This document shows, piece after piece, positions 27,462 through 36,511 of a stretch of DNA of 64,000 nt (the stretch's first letter is position 1; every line of letters begins with the position of its first letter). Below the pieces are notes generated by a model. The model was not told the origin of the DNA, made no database searches, and saw only the letters and a program-made list of their open reading frames with translations. The position numbers were made by a program, and so were the translations under genes. This DNA is from Agrobacterium vaccinii (GTDB taxonomy: Bacteria > Pseudomonadota > Alphaproteobacteria > Rhizobiales > Rhizobiaceae): contig NZ_CP054150.1 in NCBI RefSeq assembly GCF_021310995.1, positions 682,001 to 746,000 of the forward strand, in the 5' to 3' direction.

Positions 27462-28988
27462 ATGGATATGTCCGTTACGCCTGTGGCGCCCCTCGTAACC
27501 GATCGCCGTCGCAGGCTTGTTGTGTTCTCTTTTCTGATGTTGGCCATGTTCATGGCGACGCTCGACAACCAGATCGTATCGACGGCTCTGCCGACGATCG
27601 TGGGTGAGTTCGGCGCGCTGGAGCGCTTCGGCTGGATCGGCTCTGCCTATCTTCTGGCCACCAGCGCCGTCATGCCTGTCTATGGCAAATTGGGCGATCT
27701 CTTCGGGCGCAAATACGTCATGATGGCCGCTATCGTGATCTTCACGCTGGGCTCGCTGGCCTGTGGGCTGGCATGGTCGATGGATTCTCTGATTGCCGCG
27801 CGCGTTCTGCAAGGTCTCGGCGGCGGCGGCATCATGGTGTCGATCTTCTCCGTCAATGCCGATCTGTTCGAGGCACGGGAGAGGGCACGTTACCAGAGCT
27901 ATTCCAGCCTCGTCATCATGGCGTCGGGCAGCGTCGGGCCAATTCTCGGTGGCACGATGAGCGATCTCTTCGGCTGGCGCTCGATCTTCCTCATCAACCT
28001 GCCTATCGGTATCATCGTGCTGACGGGCCTTGCTTTCCTTCTGCCTTACCGTCGCCCGGAACGTCAGCCCAAGATCGATTATCTCGGCGCTCTGCTTCTG
28101 GCTCTGACGATTTCCAGCGTCGTGCTGTGGGCCGATAGTTCGCAGCTCTTCGGTTCGATCTTCGCCTGGAAAAGTCTCTGCATCGTCGCCTTTGCCGCTG
28201 TTACCGCCTATTTGTGGGTGCTGGTGGAGCGCCGTGCGCCGGAACCCGTGGTGCCGCTACGCCTGTTCAAGGACAGCACCTTTCCGCTGTTCATGATCAT
28301 TTCGCTGGTCAGCGGCGGTCTTGGCATCGGCATGGTCAACTACTACGCGCTGTTCCTGCAAACGACGACGGGCCTGTCGCCATCGTCCGCCGGTCTGTTC
28401 TTCATCGCCATCACCGGCGGCATCGTCATGGGGTCTTTGACGGCAGGCCGTCTGATCTCGATCACCGGCAGTTACAAGATATTCTCCGTCATCAGCCTCA
28501 GCATAGGCGTAGTCGCCATGCTGTCGCTTTCGCAGATGCATGCGGGCTCACCACTGTTCATCATCGCCATCATCATGTTTGCGCAGGGCCTCGGTGTTGG
28601 TCTCGGTCAGCAGGCACCGATCATCGCGGTGCAGAACTCGGCGCCAAGGGCGGATATCGGTGCGGCCAGTGGCGCAGTGTCGCTGACGCGCATGGGCGGC
28701 GCTGCCATTGCCATCTCCATCTACGGCGCGATTGTCTCGTCCTATCTGAAGGGCGTATCCGTCGATATTCCGGGGGTTGGCAAGATACAGGAACTGACGC
28801 CGAAAATGCTGTCGGAACTGCCGGTCGCTTCGCAGAGCGCGGTTGCCAATCTCTATGCCGGTGCCTTCACGCCGTTGTTTTATGCAGCAGCAGCAACGGC
28901 GGCCATCGGGCTCGTTGCAGCCCTTGCGCTGAAGAACAAGAAGCTACCGGCAGCGGCCATCGAAAAGCCTGTTGCAGCGGTTGAGTAA
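27462..28988 (+). CDS. MFS multidrug efflux transporter, DHA2 (EmrB/QacA) type
   Basis: 508 residues with a hydrophobicity pattern fitting 14 membrane spans. DHA2 motifs are present: LDNQIVSTALPTIVGEFGA near residue 35, the motif A GKLGDLFGRKYV near 75 and GPILGGTMSDLFGWRSIFLI near 155. It would export hydrophobic drugs or phenolics by proton antiport. No membrane-fusion (EmrA) gene is adjacent, so it probably works alone in the inner membrane. Control by the divergent MarR gene is strongly suggested by the operator between them. Confidence 0.93.
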   Translation: MDMSVTPVAPLVTDRRRRLVVFSFLMLAMFMATLDNQIVSTALPTIVGEFGALERFGWIGSAYLLATSAVMPVYGKLGDLFGRKYVMMAAIVIFTLGSLACGLAWSMDSLIAARVLQGLGGGGIMVSIFSVNADLFEARERARYQSYSSLVIMASGSVGPILGGTMSDLFGWRSIFLINLPIGIIVLTGLAFLLPYRRPERQPKIDYLGALLLALTISSVVLWADSSQLFGSIFAWKSLCIVAFAAVTAYLWVLVERRAPEPVVPLRLFKDSTFPLFMIISLVSGGLGIGMVNYYALFLQTTTGLSPSSAGLFFIAITGGIVMGSLTAGRLISITGSYKIFSVISLSIGVVAMLSLSQMHAGSPLFIIAIIMFAQGLGVGLGQQAPIIAVQNSAPRADIGAASGAVSLTRMGGAAIAISIYGAIVSSYLKGVSVDIPGVGKIQELTPKMLSELPVASQSAVANLYAGAFTPLFYAAAATAAIGLVAALALKNKKLPAAAIEKPVAAVE

Positions 28989-29021
28989 CGCGAAGCGCTG
29001 AAAAGTCGTGGCGGGAGGAAC

Positions 29022-30083
29022 GTGTTGCTTTGGCAAACGTTTCTTCCATCCATGCCGCAATCGATAGCGCTTATGAAACCAGAGAAACTGCTCAACCCCA
29101 CGCCAAAGGGGCTCTATTGCCCCGTTGGTGATTTCTATGTGGACCCTGTGCGCCCCGTGCCACGGGCGCTGATCACCCACGGCCATTCCGACCACGCCCG
29201 TGCCGGTCACGAGAAGGTTCTAGCCACCCGCCAGACGCTGGATATCATGCGCATTCGCTATGGCGAGGATTTCACGGGAAGTGAGCAGGCCGTTGGCTTT
29301 GGTGAGACCGTGGAGATCAACGGTGTCACGGTGGGCTTTTATCCCGCTGGTCATGTGCTCGGTTCTGCGCAAATCTCCATCGAATATGGTGGCACACGCA
29401 TCGTGGCCTCGGGCGATTACAAGCGCGGCATCGATCCCACATGCGCATCGTTCGAACCCGTGCCCTGTGATGTCTTCATCACGGAGGCGACCTTCGGCTT
29501 GCCGGTTTTTCACCACCCGAAACCCAGCGTGGAAATCGGCAAGCTGCTGACCTCCATCCGGCAGTTTCCTGAGCGCACCCATCTTGTCGGGGCCTACTCG
29601 CTCGGCAAGGCACAACGCGTGCTACGCCTGCTGCGCGACAATGGTTATTCCAAACCGGTCTACATCCATGGCGCGCTGGCCAAGCTCTGCGATTACTACG
29701 TGTCTCAGGGCATAGACCTCGGAGACCTTTGCCCCGCCACGCTGGAAAAGAGCAATCCCGCCCAGTTCAAAGGCGCCATCGTCGTTGGCCCACCCTCCGC
29801 CTTTCAGGAAAAATGGGCCCGCCGCTTCAACGAACCGCTGATATCCTTCGCCTCGGGATGGATGATGGTGCGCCAGCGCGCCAAGCAGGGTGGCGTAGAA
29901 CTGCCGCTTGTCATTTCCGACCATTGTGACTGGCCGGAGCTACTAGAAACCATCAAGGAAGTCGCACCGTCGCAGGTCTGGGTCACACACGGGCGCGAGG
30001 AGGCGCTGGTGCGCTGGTGCGAATTGCAGGGCATTCCGGCCAGGCCGCTGCATCTGGTGGGTTATGAGGATGAGGGGGATTGA
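29022..30083 (+). CDS. Ligase-associated DNA exonuclease (metallo-beta-lactamase fold)
   Basis: 353 residues. The metal site HxHxDH is in THGHSDHARAG, and GHVLGSAQI plus SGDYKRG complete the beta-CASP-like pattern of mRNA 3'-processing exonuclease-related proteins. In many proteobacteria this gene is linked to an ATP-dependent ligase, an Lhr-type helicase and the PdeM endonuclease as a DNA-repair module; here only the ligase follows. The GTG at 29022 has GGGAGG at good spacing; ATGs at 29052 and 29073 are alternatives, and the last matches the conserved family start best. Confidence 0.92.
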   Translation: MLLWQTFLPSMPQSIALMKPEKLLNPTPKGLYCPVGDFYVDPVRPVPRALITHGHSDHARAGHEKVLATRQTLDIMRIRYGEDFTGSEQAVGFGETVEINGVTVGFYPAGHVLGSAQISIEYGGTRIVASGDYKRGIDPTCASFEPVPCDVFITEATFGLPVFHHPKPSVEIGKLLTSIRQFPERTHLVGAYSLGKAQRVLRLLRDNGYSKPVYIHGALAKLCDYYVSQGIDLGDLCPATLEKSNPAQFKGAIVVGPPSAFQEKWARRFNEPLISFASGWMMVRQRAKQGGVELPLVISDHCDWPELLETIKEVAPSQVWVTHGREEALVRWCELQGIPARPLHLVGYEDEGD

Positions 30084-30102
30084 TGGTGCGGAGTTTGCGG
30101 CT

Positions 30103-30261
30103 TACCCCCCTCTGTCCTGCCGGACATCTCCCCCACAAGGAGGGAGATCGGCAAGACGCGCGCTCCTTACTCTATTCGCAACCTACAAGATGGGCGAGAG
30201 CCAACCACGAGTCGATCTCCCCCCTTGAGGGGGAGATGTCCGGCAGGACAGAGGGGGGTAA
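30103..30261. repeat. Inverted repeat pair between exonuclease and ligase genes
   Basis: Arms 30103-30149 and 30214-30261 are inverted copies (TACCCCCCTCTGTCCTGCC then GGACATCTCCCCC.., about 47 bp) around 64 bp of other sequence. The second arm contains its own hairpin CTCCCCCCTTGAGGGGGAG. This GGACATCTCCCCC family is, from memory, a recurrent intergenic element of Agrobacterium and Rhizobium. Confidence 0.85.
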
Positions 30262-30300
30262 CCCACCCACAGTTTCCCGATATGGGGAGAACCCCCACCC

Positions 30301-31929
30301 ATGAAATCCTTCGCAACCCTCCTAGACCGCCTAGTCCTAACGCCCTCCCGCAACGGCAAGCTCAAACTCCTGACCGACTACTTCCGCGACACCCCAGACC
30401 CCGACCGAGGCTACGGCCTTGCCGCCATCGCTGGCACGTTGGACCTGAAAAGCGTCAAACCCGCCATGCTGCGCGAGCTGGTGCTGGAGCGCATGGACGA
30501 TGTGCTGTTCCGCTATTCCTACGACTATGTCGGCGATCTGGCCGAGACGATCTCGCTCGTCTGGGACACCAGCCAGAATGCCAACCCGCCAGAGGTCCAA
30601 GATCCCGGCCTTGGCGAAATCGTCGATCTAATGAACTCGCTGGGCCGAACGGAAGTGCGTTCCGCTGTGCGCGATCTCCTCGACCGGCTGGAAACCTCCT
30701 CGCGCTTTGCCTTCCTCAAGCTCGTCACCGGCGGCCTGCGCATCGGCGTGTCCGCCCGGCTGGCCCGTCAGGCGCTGGCGGATTTCGGCGGGCGGGATAT
30801 CACCGAGATCGAAACGCTCTGGCACGGTCTGGAACCGCCCTATGAGCCCTTGTTTGCGTGGCTGGAGGGCAAGACCGAGCGGCCCGTCATCGCCACGCCC
30901 GCCATCTTTCACTCCGTCATGCTGTCCACGCCGGTGGGCGATAACGACCTCCAAAACCTTGACCCGCAGGATTTTGTTTCGGAGTGGAAGTGGGATGGCA
31001 TCCGTGTGCAGCTATCGCGCTCCGGCGAGACCAGAAAGCTCTATTCCCGGTCCGGCGACGATATTTCCGGCGCCTTTCCAGATGTTCTCGACAGGATCAA
31101 CTTCGAAGGCGTTGTCGATGGGGAACTGCTGATCGGCGGCACGGCGCGCTCCAACATTGCGACCCGCACCTTTTCCGATCTCCAGCAGCGCCTGAACCGC
31201 AAGACCGTGACCGGCAAGATGCTGGAGGAGTATCCCGCCTTCATCCGCGCCTATGATCTTCTGTTCGACGGCGATGAGGACATTCGTGGCGAGGTCTTTC
31301 TCAAGCGACGGGAAAAGCTCACCCATCTCATCGAAAACGCCCCGCATGACAGGTTCGATATCTCGCCGCTGGTGCCCTTCGAAAGCTGGGACGAGTTGGA
31401 AACCCTGCGCAAGGCACCGCCCGATCCGGTCATCGAAGGCGTTATGATCAAGCGCAAGGACAGCATCTATCAGGCCGGTCGCGCCAAGGGGCCGTGGTTC
31501 AAATGGAAACGCGATCCCTTCAACATCGATGCCGTCATGATGTACGCCCAGCGCGGCCACGGCAAACGCTCTAGCTATTATTCCGACTTCACCTTCGGCG
31601 TCTGGTCGGACAATGAAGGAGCCGAACAACTGGTGCCCGTCGGCAAGGCCTATTTCGGCTTTACCGATGCCGAACTGGAAGTGCTGGACAAGTTCGTCCG
31701 CGACAACACCGTCGAGCGCTTCGGCCCCGTCCGCGCCGTTCGCGCGACCCCGCAATTCGGTTTCGTTCTCGAAGTCGCCTTCGAAGGTATAAATCGCTCC
31801 AACCGCCACAAATCCGGCGTAGCCATGCGCTTTCCCAGAATAGCCAGACTCCGCGCCGACAAGCTGCCATCGGAGGCCGACAGACTATCGACGCTGATGG
31901 CGATGATCGACGAGAAGGAAAGCGGTTAG
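30301..31929 (+). CDS. ATP-dependent DNA ligase of the Lhr-linked repair module
   Basis: 542 residues. An N-terminal helical domain precedes the nucleotidyltransferase core; the adenylated lysine is Lys230 in motif I EWKWDGIR. Later motifs are SRSGDDI, DGELLI, EGVMIKRKDS and WFKWKRDP, followed by the OB domain. It seals nicks with ATP, distinct from the NAD-dependent replicative LigA. It lies downstream of the matching exonuclease. The helicase and PdeM genes expected next to it are not found; an alpha/beta hydrolase follows instead. Confidence 0.94.
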   Translation: MKSFATLLDRLVLTPSRNGKLKLLTDYFRDTPDPDRGYGLAAIAGTLDLKSVKPAMLRELVLERMDDVLFRYSYDYVGDLAETISLVWDTSQNANPPEVQDPGLGEIVDLMNSLGRTEVRSAVRDLLDRLETSSRFAFLKLVTGGLRIGVSARLARQALADFGGRDITEIETLWHGLEPPYEPLFAWLEGKTERPVIATPAIFHSVMLSTPVGDNDLQNLDPQDFVSEWKWDGIRVQLSRSGETRKLYSRSGDDISGAFPDVLDRINFEGVVDGELLIGGTARSNIATRTFSDLQQRLNRKTVTGKMLEEYPAFIRAYDLLFDGDEDIRGEVFLKRREKLTHLIENAPHDRFDISPLVPFESWDELETLRKAPPDPVIEGVMIKRKDSIYQAGRAKGPWFKWKRDPFNIDAVMMYAQRGHGKRSSYYSDFTFGVWSDNEGAEQLVPVGKAYFGFTDAELEVLDKFVRDNTVERFGPVRAVRATPQFGFVLEVAFEGINRSNRHKSGVAMRFPRIARLRADKLPSEADRLSTLMAMIDEKESG

Positions 31930-32021
31930 CTTACCCACCACTTTCGCGAAACAGTGAGTGGACAACAGAATTTTTGAGTGATGAAATTGATAACGCGCAA
32001 CGCAGATCCTGGGTCATCGAC

Positions 32022-32969
32022 ATGACAGATAAACGGTCTTCATTTCCTAGCACCTCTTCCCCACGCAGCATGACGCGTCGTTCGCTTTTGGCGGGCGGGG
32101 CCGGACTCTCGCTGGCGGCTTTGTTGCCGGTGCCGGGCGGGGCGGCGTTGATGATGCCGGAGAGCCTGCCGCTGGAGGCGGGGGACTATGCGGATGCGCG
32201 CCGGAAGTTTCAGACGCATTTGCTGCGCAAGATTGCCGCGCCTGAGAAGTCCGGGCCCCTCGGCACGCCGCCGGGTGCGACGCGGGTAACCTATCCGGGT
32301 GGTCCTAATGGGTCCATCGAGCTTGTGGCGTGGATTTCGCAATATGAACCATCGCAAAAGCTGAAGCCTGCCGTGCTGTTTCTCCACGGTGGCAATGCCA
32401 CGGGTGATGGGCACTGGGCCTTGATGAAGCCCTATTGGGATGCCGGTTTCGTGGTGCTGCTGCCATCCTTCCGGGGCGAAAACGGCCAGAAGGGCAATTA
32501 CTCCGGCTTCTATGACGAGACGTCTGACGCGTTGGCGGCGGCATCCTATCTCGAAAGCCTGCCGGGTATTGATCTCGACCGCCTGTTCATTGCCGGTCAT
32601 TCCAATGGCGGTACGCTGTCTCTGCTCGCATCCATGACGCGGAAATTCCGCGCCGCCGTGCCGATTTCAGCCGGGGTGAACTCCTGGCGCTACTTTAACC
32701 GCTATTCCGATGAGCTGTGCTTCGATGAAAACAACCCGAAGGAATTCATCATGCGCTCCTCGGTCTGCTTCGGCCCCAGCCTGAAATGCCCGACACTTCT
32801 GTTGCGCGGCACCGAAGAGCGGCCTTTCGATGCTGACCACAAGCTTTTGATGGAGCGCGTAAGGTCTGCGGGCATGCAGATCGACAATATGCTGCTGAAA
32901 GGTACGCACAATGGCGTGGTGCCGGGTGCGGTGGTGGAAAGCATCCGTTTCTTCAATCAGTTCGCTTGA
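32022..32969 (+). CDS. Exported alpha/beta hydrolase with Tat-like signal
   Basis: 315 residues from the ATG at 32022; an upstream TTG at 31974 is unlikely. A twin-arginine leader (MTRRSLLAGGAGLSLAALLP, residues about 17-36) suggests Tat export. The hydrolase core has the oxyanion segment LFLHGGNATGDGHW, the nucleophile elbow GHSNGG and a C-terminal His in KGTHNGVVPG. The pattern is closest to prolyl-oligopeptidase-like or dienelactone hydrolase-like enzymes, so the substrate is unknown. It stands alone after the ligase. Confidence 0.82.
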   Translation: MTDKRSSFPSTSSPRSMTRRSLLAGGAGLSLAALLPVPGGAALMMPESLPLEAGDYADARRKFQTHLLRKIAAPEKSGPLGTPPGATRVTYPGGPNGSIELVAWISQYEPSQKLKPAVLFLHGGNATGDGHWALMKPYWDAGFVVLLPSFRGENGQKGNYSGFYDETSDALAAASYLESLPGIDLDRLFIAGHSNGGTLSLLASMTRKFRAAVPISAGVNSWRYFNRYSDELCFDENNPKEFIMRSSVCFGPSLKCPTLLLRGTEERPFDADHKLLMERVRSAGMQIDNMLLKGTHNGVVPGAVVESIRFFNQFA

Positions 32970-33054
32970 CGCCGCCAAACTGACCGTTCCTCCAGCTTCG
33001 CGCCAGCCGGGGAGGGCATTGTCGTGAAAACGATGACTCCTGTGAAGCGGTGCA

Positions 33055-33948
33055 ATGACAGCCCTATCCTTGAAAACCTGCCGTCGCCTTCTGTCTTTCG
33101 CGGCCCTTGCGGTCATGCCGCTTTTGAGCGGCTGCCTTTTTGTCACGGATACAAGCCGCATGAACCCTGATGTGTTCGTGCAGGAAACGGCGCCGGTCTT
33201 CAATTACAACAATGTCGGCTCCATTCCGCGTCAGCCGTTGCCGCCGACGCCGGGGTCGATCAACAGCCGTCCGCCGGATCTGTTCCGCTCGCAGTTCCAG
33301 CAGCTTTACGGTCCGCCATCCACCGCCCGCCCGCCCGCATCGGGCCTGTCGCCAGCCTATAGCGGCCAGACGGTCGGTTATGGCCTGCCGGTTTCCAACC
33401 CGCTGCACCGCGCCATGTATGACCAGATCAGCGATGACGGTCACACGCTGCCCGCCATTCCCTATTCCCGTGTCGATCCACGTTTCCTGCGGCAGGATGT
33501 GAGCTACCAGACGGCAGAAGCGCCGGGTACGATCGTCGTCGATACCAAGCAGCACTTCCTCTATCTGGTGCAGCCGGGCGGCAAGGCCGTTCGCTACGGC
33601 GTCGGCCTCGGTCGCGATGGTTATGCCTGGGCCGGTCGCGGCAAGATACAGTGGAAAGCCAAATGGCCGCGCTGGACGCCGCCGGACGAGATGGTGCAGC
33701 GACAACCGGAACTGGCGTCCATCTCAGCCGCCAATGGCGGCATGATTCCCGGTCTCAACAATCCGCTCGGTGCCCGGGCGCTTTACATTTTCAAGGATGG
33801 TAAGGACACGCTTTACCGCGTCCATGGTACGCCGGACTGGCAGTCGGTCGGCAAGGCAACATCATCCGGTTGCGTGCGCATGCTCAATCAGGATGTCATC
33901 GATCTCTATGACCGCGTGCCGCAGGGCGCGCCGATTGTGGTTATCTGA
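33055..33948 (+). CDS. L,D-transpeptidase lipoprotein (YkuD family)
   Basis: 297 residues. A lipobox LLSGC places lipidation at Cys27. A Pro-rich linker (about residues 55-110) leads to the YkuD catalytic domain, where HGTPDWQSVGKATSSGCVRM holds the conserved His and catalytic Cys. It makes 3-3 crosslinks in peptidoglycan or attaches proteins to it. A second, related enzyme follows in tandem. Multiple L,D-transpeptidases are characteristic of Agrobacterium-type polar growers. The start at 33055 fits the signal peptide. Confidence 0.93.
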   Translation: MTALSLKTCRRLLSFAALAVMPLLSGCLFVTDTSRMNPDVFVQETAPVFNYNNVGSIPRQPLPPTPGSINSRPPDLFRSQFQQLYGPPSTARPPASGLSPAYSGQTVGYGLPVSNPLHRAMYDQISDDGHTLPAIPYSRVDPRFLRQDVSYQTAEAPGTIVVDTKQHFLYLVQPGGKAVRYGVGLGRDGYAWAGRGKIQWKAKWPRWTPPDEMVQRQPELASISAANGGMIPGLNNPLGARALYIFKDGKDTLYRVHGTPDWQSVGKATSSGCVRMLNQDVIDLYDRVPQGAPIVVI

Positions 33949-34141
33949 TCACGCACGCCAACAATGCTCTGCTGAAACGGCCAGTGTTGCATCCGCGCAA
34001 CTGGCCTTTAGTCATGTATTAACTACTATACCAATACGTGATTGATCGTGGAACAAACGACGTACAGCGAGATTGATGGATGGTTCCGGCAAACCCGCGC
34101 AATATCCGCCCCATTCGCTTCGATGTGAGAAAAACGGCCTT

Positions 34142-34879
34142 ATGATGAGCACCGACACAGACTTTTCCAGACGTACCTTCCTTTCCCTTCTTGGCCTCTC
34201 CTCTGCATCGCTTCTGGCGGGTTGCGCGTCTTCCGGCGTCCGGCCTTACAACAGCGTTGAACCGGGTAGCCTTGCCAGCAACTTCGCGGGCGATTTCCGC
34301 TCCATGTTTGCAGGCGGCATTTCCGATGCAGAGCTTGCCGTCATGTACGGCACGGTGGAAGATGGCGGCTACGTCATCCCTGCCATTCCTTACCAGAAGA
34401 TCGACCGCCGCTATTATCGCCAGCGCGTTGTCGACCCAACGGGCGAACCAGCCGGCACGATCGTCGTCGATACGCGCTCGCGCTTCCTCTACGTGGTCGA
34501 GCAGAACGGCTCCGCCATGCGCTACGGCGTCGGCATCGGCCGCGAAGGCTTTGCATGGTCGGGCGAGGGCGTGATCCAGTGGCGTCAGAAGTGGCCCAAG
34601 TGGACACCGCCAGACGAAATGGTTGCCCGTCAGCCAGAACTGGTCAAATTCTCCTCCAAGAACGGCGGCATGCCACCAGGCCTGAAAAACCCGCTCGGTG
34701 CCCGCGCGCTTTACATCTTCCAGAACGGCAAGGACACGCTCTACCGTCTGCACGGCTCGCCGGAGTGGAATTCCATCGGCAAGGCAGTGTCTTCCGGCTG
34801 CGTGCGCCTGATGAACCAGGACATCATCGACCTCTACGACCGCGTGCCGAACAAGGCACGGGTTGTTGTTTGGCAGTAA
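34142..34879 (+). CDS. Second L,D-transpeptidase, Tat-type lipoprotein
   Basis: 245 residues from the ATG at 34142. The leader SRRTFLSLLGLSSASLLAGC combines a twin-arginine motif with a lipobox (Cys28). The catalytic domain is nearly the same as in the upstream gene: IVVDTRSRFLYVVEQ, YGVGIGREGFAWSG, KWPKWTPPDEM and HGSPEWNSIGKAVSSGCVRL with catalytic His and Cys. The proline-rich linker is missing, so this copy is shorter. Probably a tandem duplication, with 193 bp between the genes. A terminator follows at 34903. Confidence 0.92.
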   Translation: MMSTDTDFSRRTFLSLLGLSSASLLAGCASSGVRPYNSVEPGSLASNFAGDFRSMFAGGISDAELAVMYGTVEDGGYVIPAIPYQKIDRRYYRQRVVDPTGEPAGTIVVDTRSRFLYVVEQNGSAMRYGVGIGREGFAWSGEGVIQWRQKWPKWTPPDEMVARQPELVKFSSKNGGMPPGLKNPLGARALYIFQNGKDTLYRLHGSPEWNSIGKAVSSGCVRLMNQDIIDLYDRVPNKARVVVWQ

Positions 34880-34902
34880 GCTGACCAATCAGATTTAAAA
34901 AG

Positions 34903-34940
34903 GAAAGCCGCAAGCGATCACACATCGTTCGCGGCTTTTT
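34903..34940 (+). terminator. Terminator after the transpeptidase pair
   Basis: GAAAGCCGCAAGCGAT pairs with ATCGTTCGCGGCTTTTT around a short CACAC loop, with two G-T pairs, and ends in T5. The next gene is convergent and ends at 34946, so it may be shared. Confidence 0.85.
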
Positions 34941-34945
34941 CAATA

Positions 34946-35788
34946 TTATTCGGTGATTGCGCGTCGATCTTCAGGGATGGGATATTGCTGTCCATTGTAG
35001 ACTAGCTTGAGTTTTTGCGGCTTGCTCGTGACGACAGTGTCGTTGCAGTCGCCGTCCTTCCCAAGAGCGCTGGTTGTTGTAGAGCCTGTTTCAGTCGCGA
35101 TGATATCCAAGTGGCCTTGGCTAGCGGTCTGACCTATCGAAAGTGTGGTCTGCACCGACTGAAACTCACCGGCGCAATTGGTGTCCCATTCGCCGGTATT
35201 TTTCGAGACGATCATGCCGTCAAGCACCGGGCGAAGAGCGCCATTCTCAAGAGTGAAAAGCCATAAGCTGACGTCACTATAGGGGTTTGGTCTCGAACTT
35301 CCGCTTGTGGAGATGCGTAGGCCGAAGGCAGTCTGGTCTTTCGCCAGTCTGTAACGCGCCGTGTCGAATTCGACTGCGCTGATTCGCAGGGCATCGTCGT
35401 TCATTCTGTTCTCGAGACGAAGGCGATGTTTGACCGCAGATGTGGCCGTCTCGACAACCAGAAGGTCCAGATCGCCTTCATTTCCATCCTCATTCATGGA
35501 GGTCATCAACGGCACGGCCACCAATGTCAGTTGCGGATTGGCTGACCAGACGCGGCATCGCATCACCTGCGGCGCGTCTACAGCCACTTCGCTGTCGTTG
35601 ACCGAGATTGCCGATCCGCCTACCGTGAATGTTTCGTCGCCGCTTTTGGTAGCATCAGGGTATGCATTGCGGATGATCTCCTCAGCCTCGCCGTCGCAAC
35701 TAGTGGTCTCTGCGGCCTCCGCTCTTTCGAGTGGGAGAACGCCCATCACTACGGAAAGTAAAACAAGCCTCGCATATTGGGAAAACAT
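34946..35788 (-). CDS. Secreted protein of unknown function
   Basis: 280 residues. The N-terminus (MFSQYARLVLLSVVMGVLP..AEA-A) is a Sec signal peptide with likely cleavage near residue 25. Four Cys remain in the mature part (CDG, CRVW, NCAG, DCND), compatible with disulfides in the periplasm. The middle repeats short beta-rich stretches; SGSSRPNPYSDVSLWLFTLE and SKNTGEWDTNCAGEFQSV look conserved. I do not recognise a family with confidence. It is not part of an evident operon. Confidence 0.72.
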   Translation of the reverse strand: MFSQYARLVLLSVVMGVLPLERAEAAETTSCDGEAEEIIRNAYPDATKSGDETFTVGGSAISVNDSEVAVDAPQVMRCRVWSANPQLTLVAVPLMTSMNEDGNEGDLDLLVVETATSAVKHRLRLENRMNDDALRISAVEFDTARYRLAKDQTAFGLRISTSGSSRPNPYSDVSLWLFTLENGALRPVLDGMIVSKNTGEWDTNCAGEFQSVQTTLSIGQTASQGHLDIIATETGSTTTSALGKDGDCNDTVVTSKPQKLKLVYNGQQYPIPEDRRAITE

Positions 35789-35855
35789 TTGGCGGTTCCA
35801 TGGGGCGGGATCAGGCGTGAATTTAGCATTACCGCGACCGCCTCGTGTTTCAAAC

Positions 35856-36317
35856 CTACTCCTTCACCAAATTTTCCTTCAGCGCGTTCAACCGATCCCG
35901 CAGCTGTCCCAGCTCATCCAAGCTACAGCCCGTTGCCTCACCAATCGAGCGCATGACATTGGCGGCCTTCTTTTTCAAATCCGCACCCTCTGGCGTCAGC
36001 GCAATCAGCACCTGACGCTCATCCACCGTGCCGCGTTTGCGCGTAATGAGGCCTGCCTGTTCCAGCCGTTTCAAAAGCGGGGAGAGTGTGCCGGAATCCA
36101 GCCCCAGCATTTCGCCCAGAACTTTGACGGTGGCTGTTTCCTTTTCCCATAGCGCCATCATGACGAGATACTGCGGGTAGGTCAGACCCAGCGGCTCCAA
36201 CAGGGGTTTATAGGCGCGGTTGAACGCATGTGCTGCGCCGTACAGCGCAAAGCAGATTTGCAGGTCCAGCCTCAGAAGGCCTTCCATCGTTCCATCGTCC
36301 ATCGTGGGGGCGTCCAT
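35856..36317 (-). CDS. ohrR: OhrR, MarR-family organic-hydroperoxide sensor
   Basis: 153 residues. The redox-sensing Cys is Cys22 in LDLQICFALYGAAHAFNRAY, the same position as in characterised OhrR proteins, and the winged helix LGEMLGLDSGTLSPLLKRLE with DERQVLIALTPEG is complete. Oxidation of Cys22 by organic hydroperoxides releases the operator. Divergent from ohr with 194 bp between starts and a near-perfect palindrome in that gap. Confidence 0.94.
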   Translation of the reverse strand: MDAPTMDDGTMEGLLRLDLQICFALYGAAHAFNRAYKPLLEPLGLTYPQYLVMMALWEKETATVKVLGEMLGLDSGTLSPLLKRLEQAGLITRKRGTVDERQVLIALTPEGADLKKKAANVMRSIGEATGCSLDELGQLRDRLNALKENLVKE

Positions 36318-36453
36318 TATGTGGGCTCCAAATGCGGCTGCATAGGGAACAATTTATCCCGTCACTCGGTTCCTGCCCCATGCAACAAGCAATGCAATCT
36401 CCTCTCCACCTATCGCAGAAAGAGAAATCATTCTCAATGTGCAAAATTATATT

Positions 36454-36474
36454 GCGCACAATCTAATTGTGAGC
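36454..36474 (+). promoter_or_regulatory. OhrR operator candidate
   Basis: GCGCACAAT-CTA-ATTGTGAGC, nine-base arms with one mismatch, 37 bp before the ohr ATG. A related half-site (TGTGCAA) lies at 36439-36445. Position and symmetry fit the site OhrR would use to control both genes. Confidence 0.65.
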
Positions 36475-36511
36475 TATATGAATACCAACATCACGCAAAA
36501 GGAGCAGTGAC

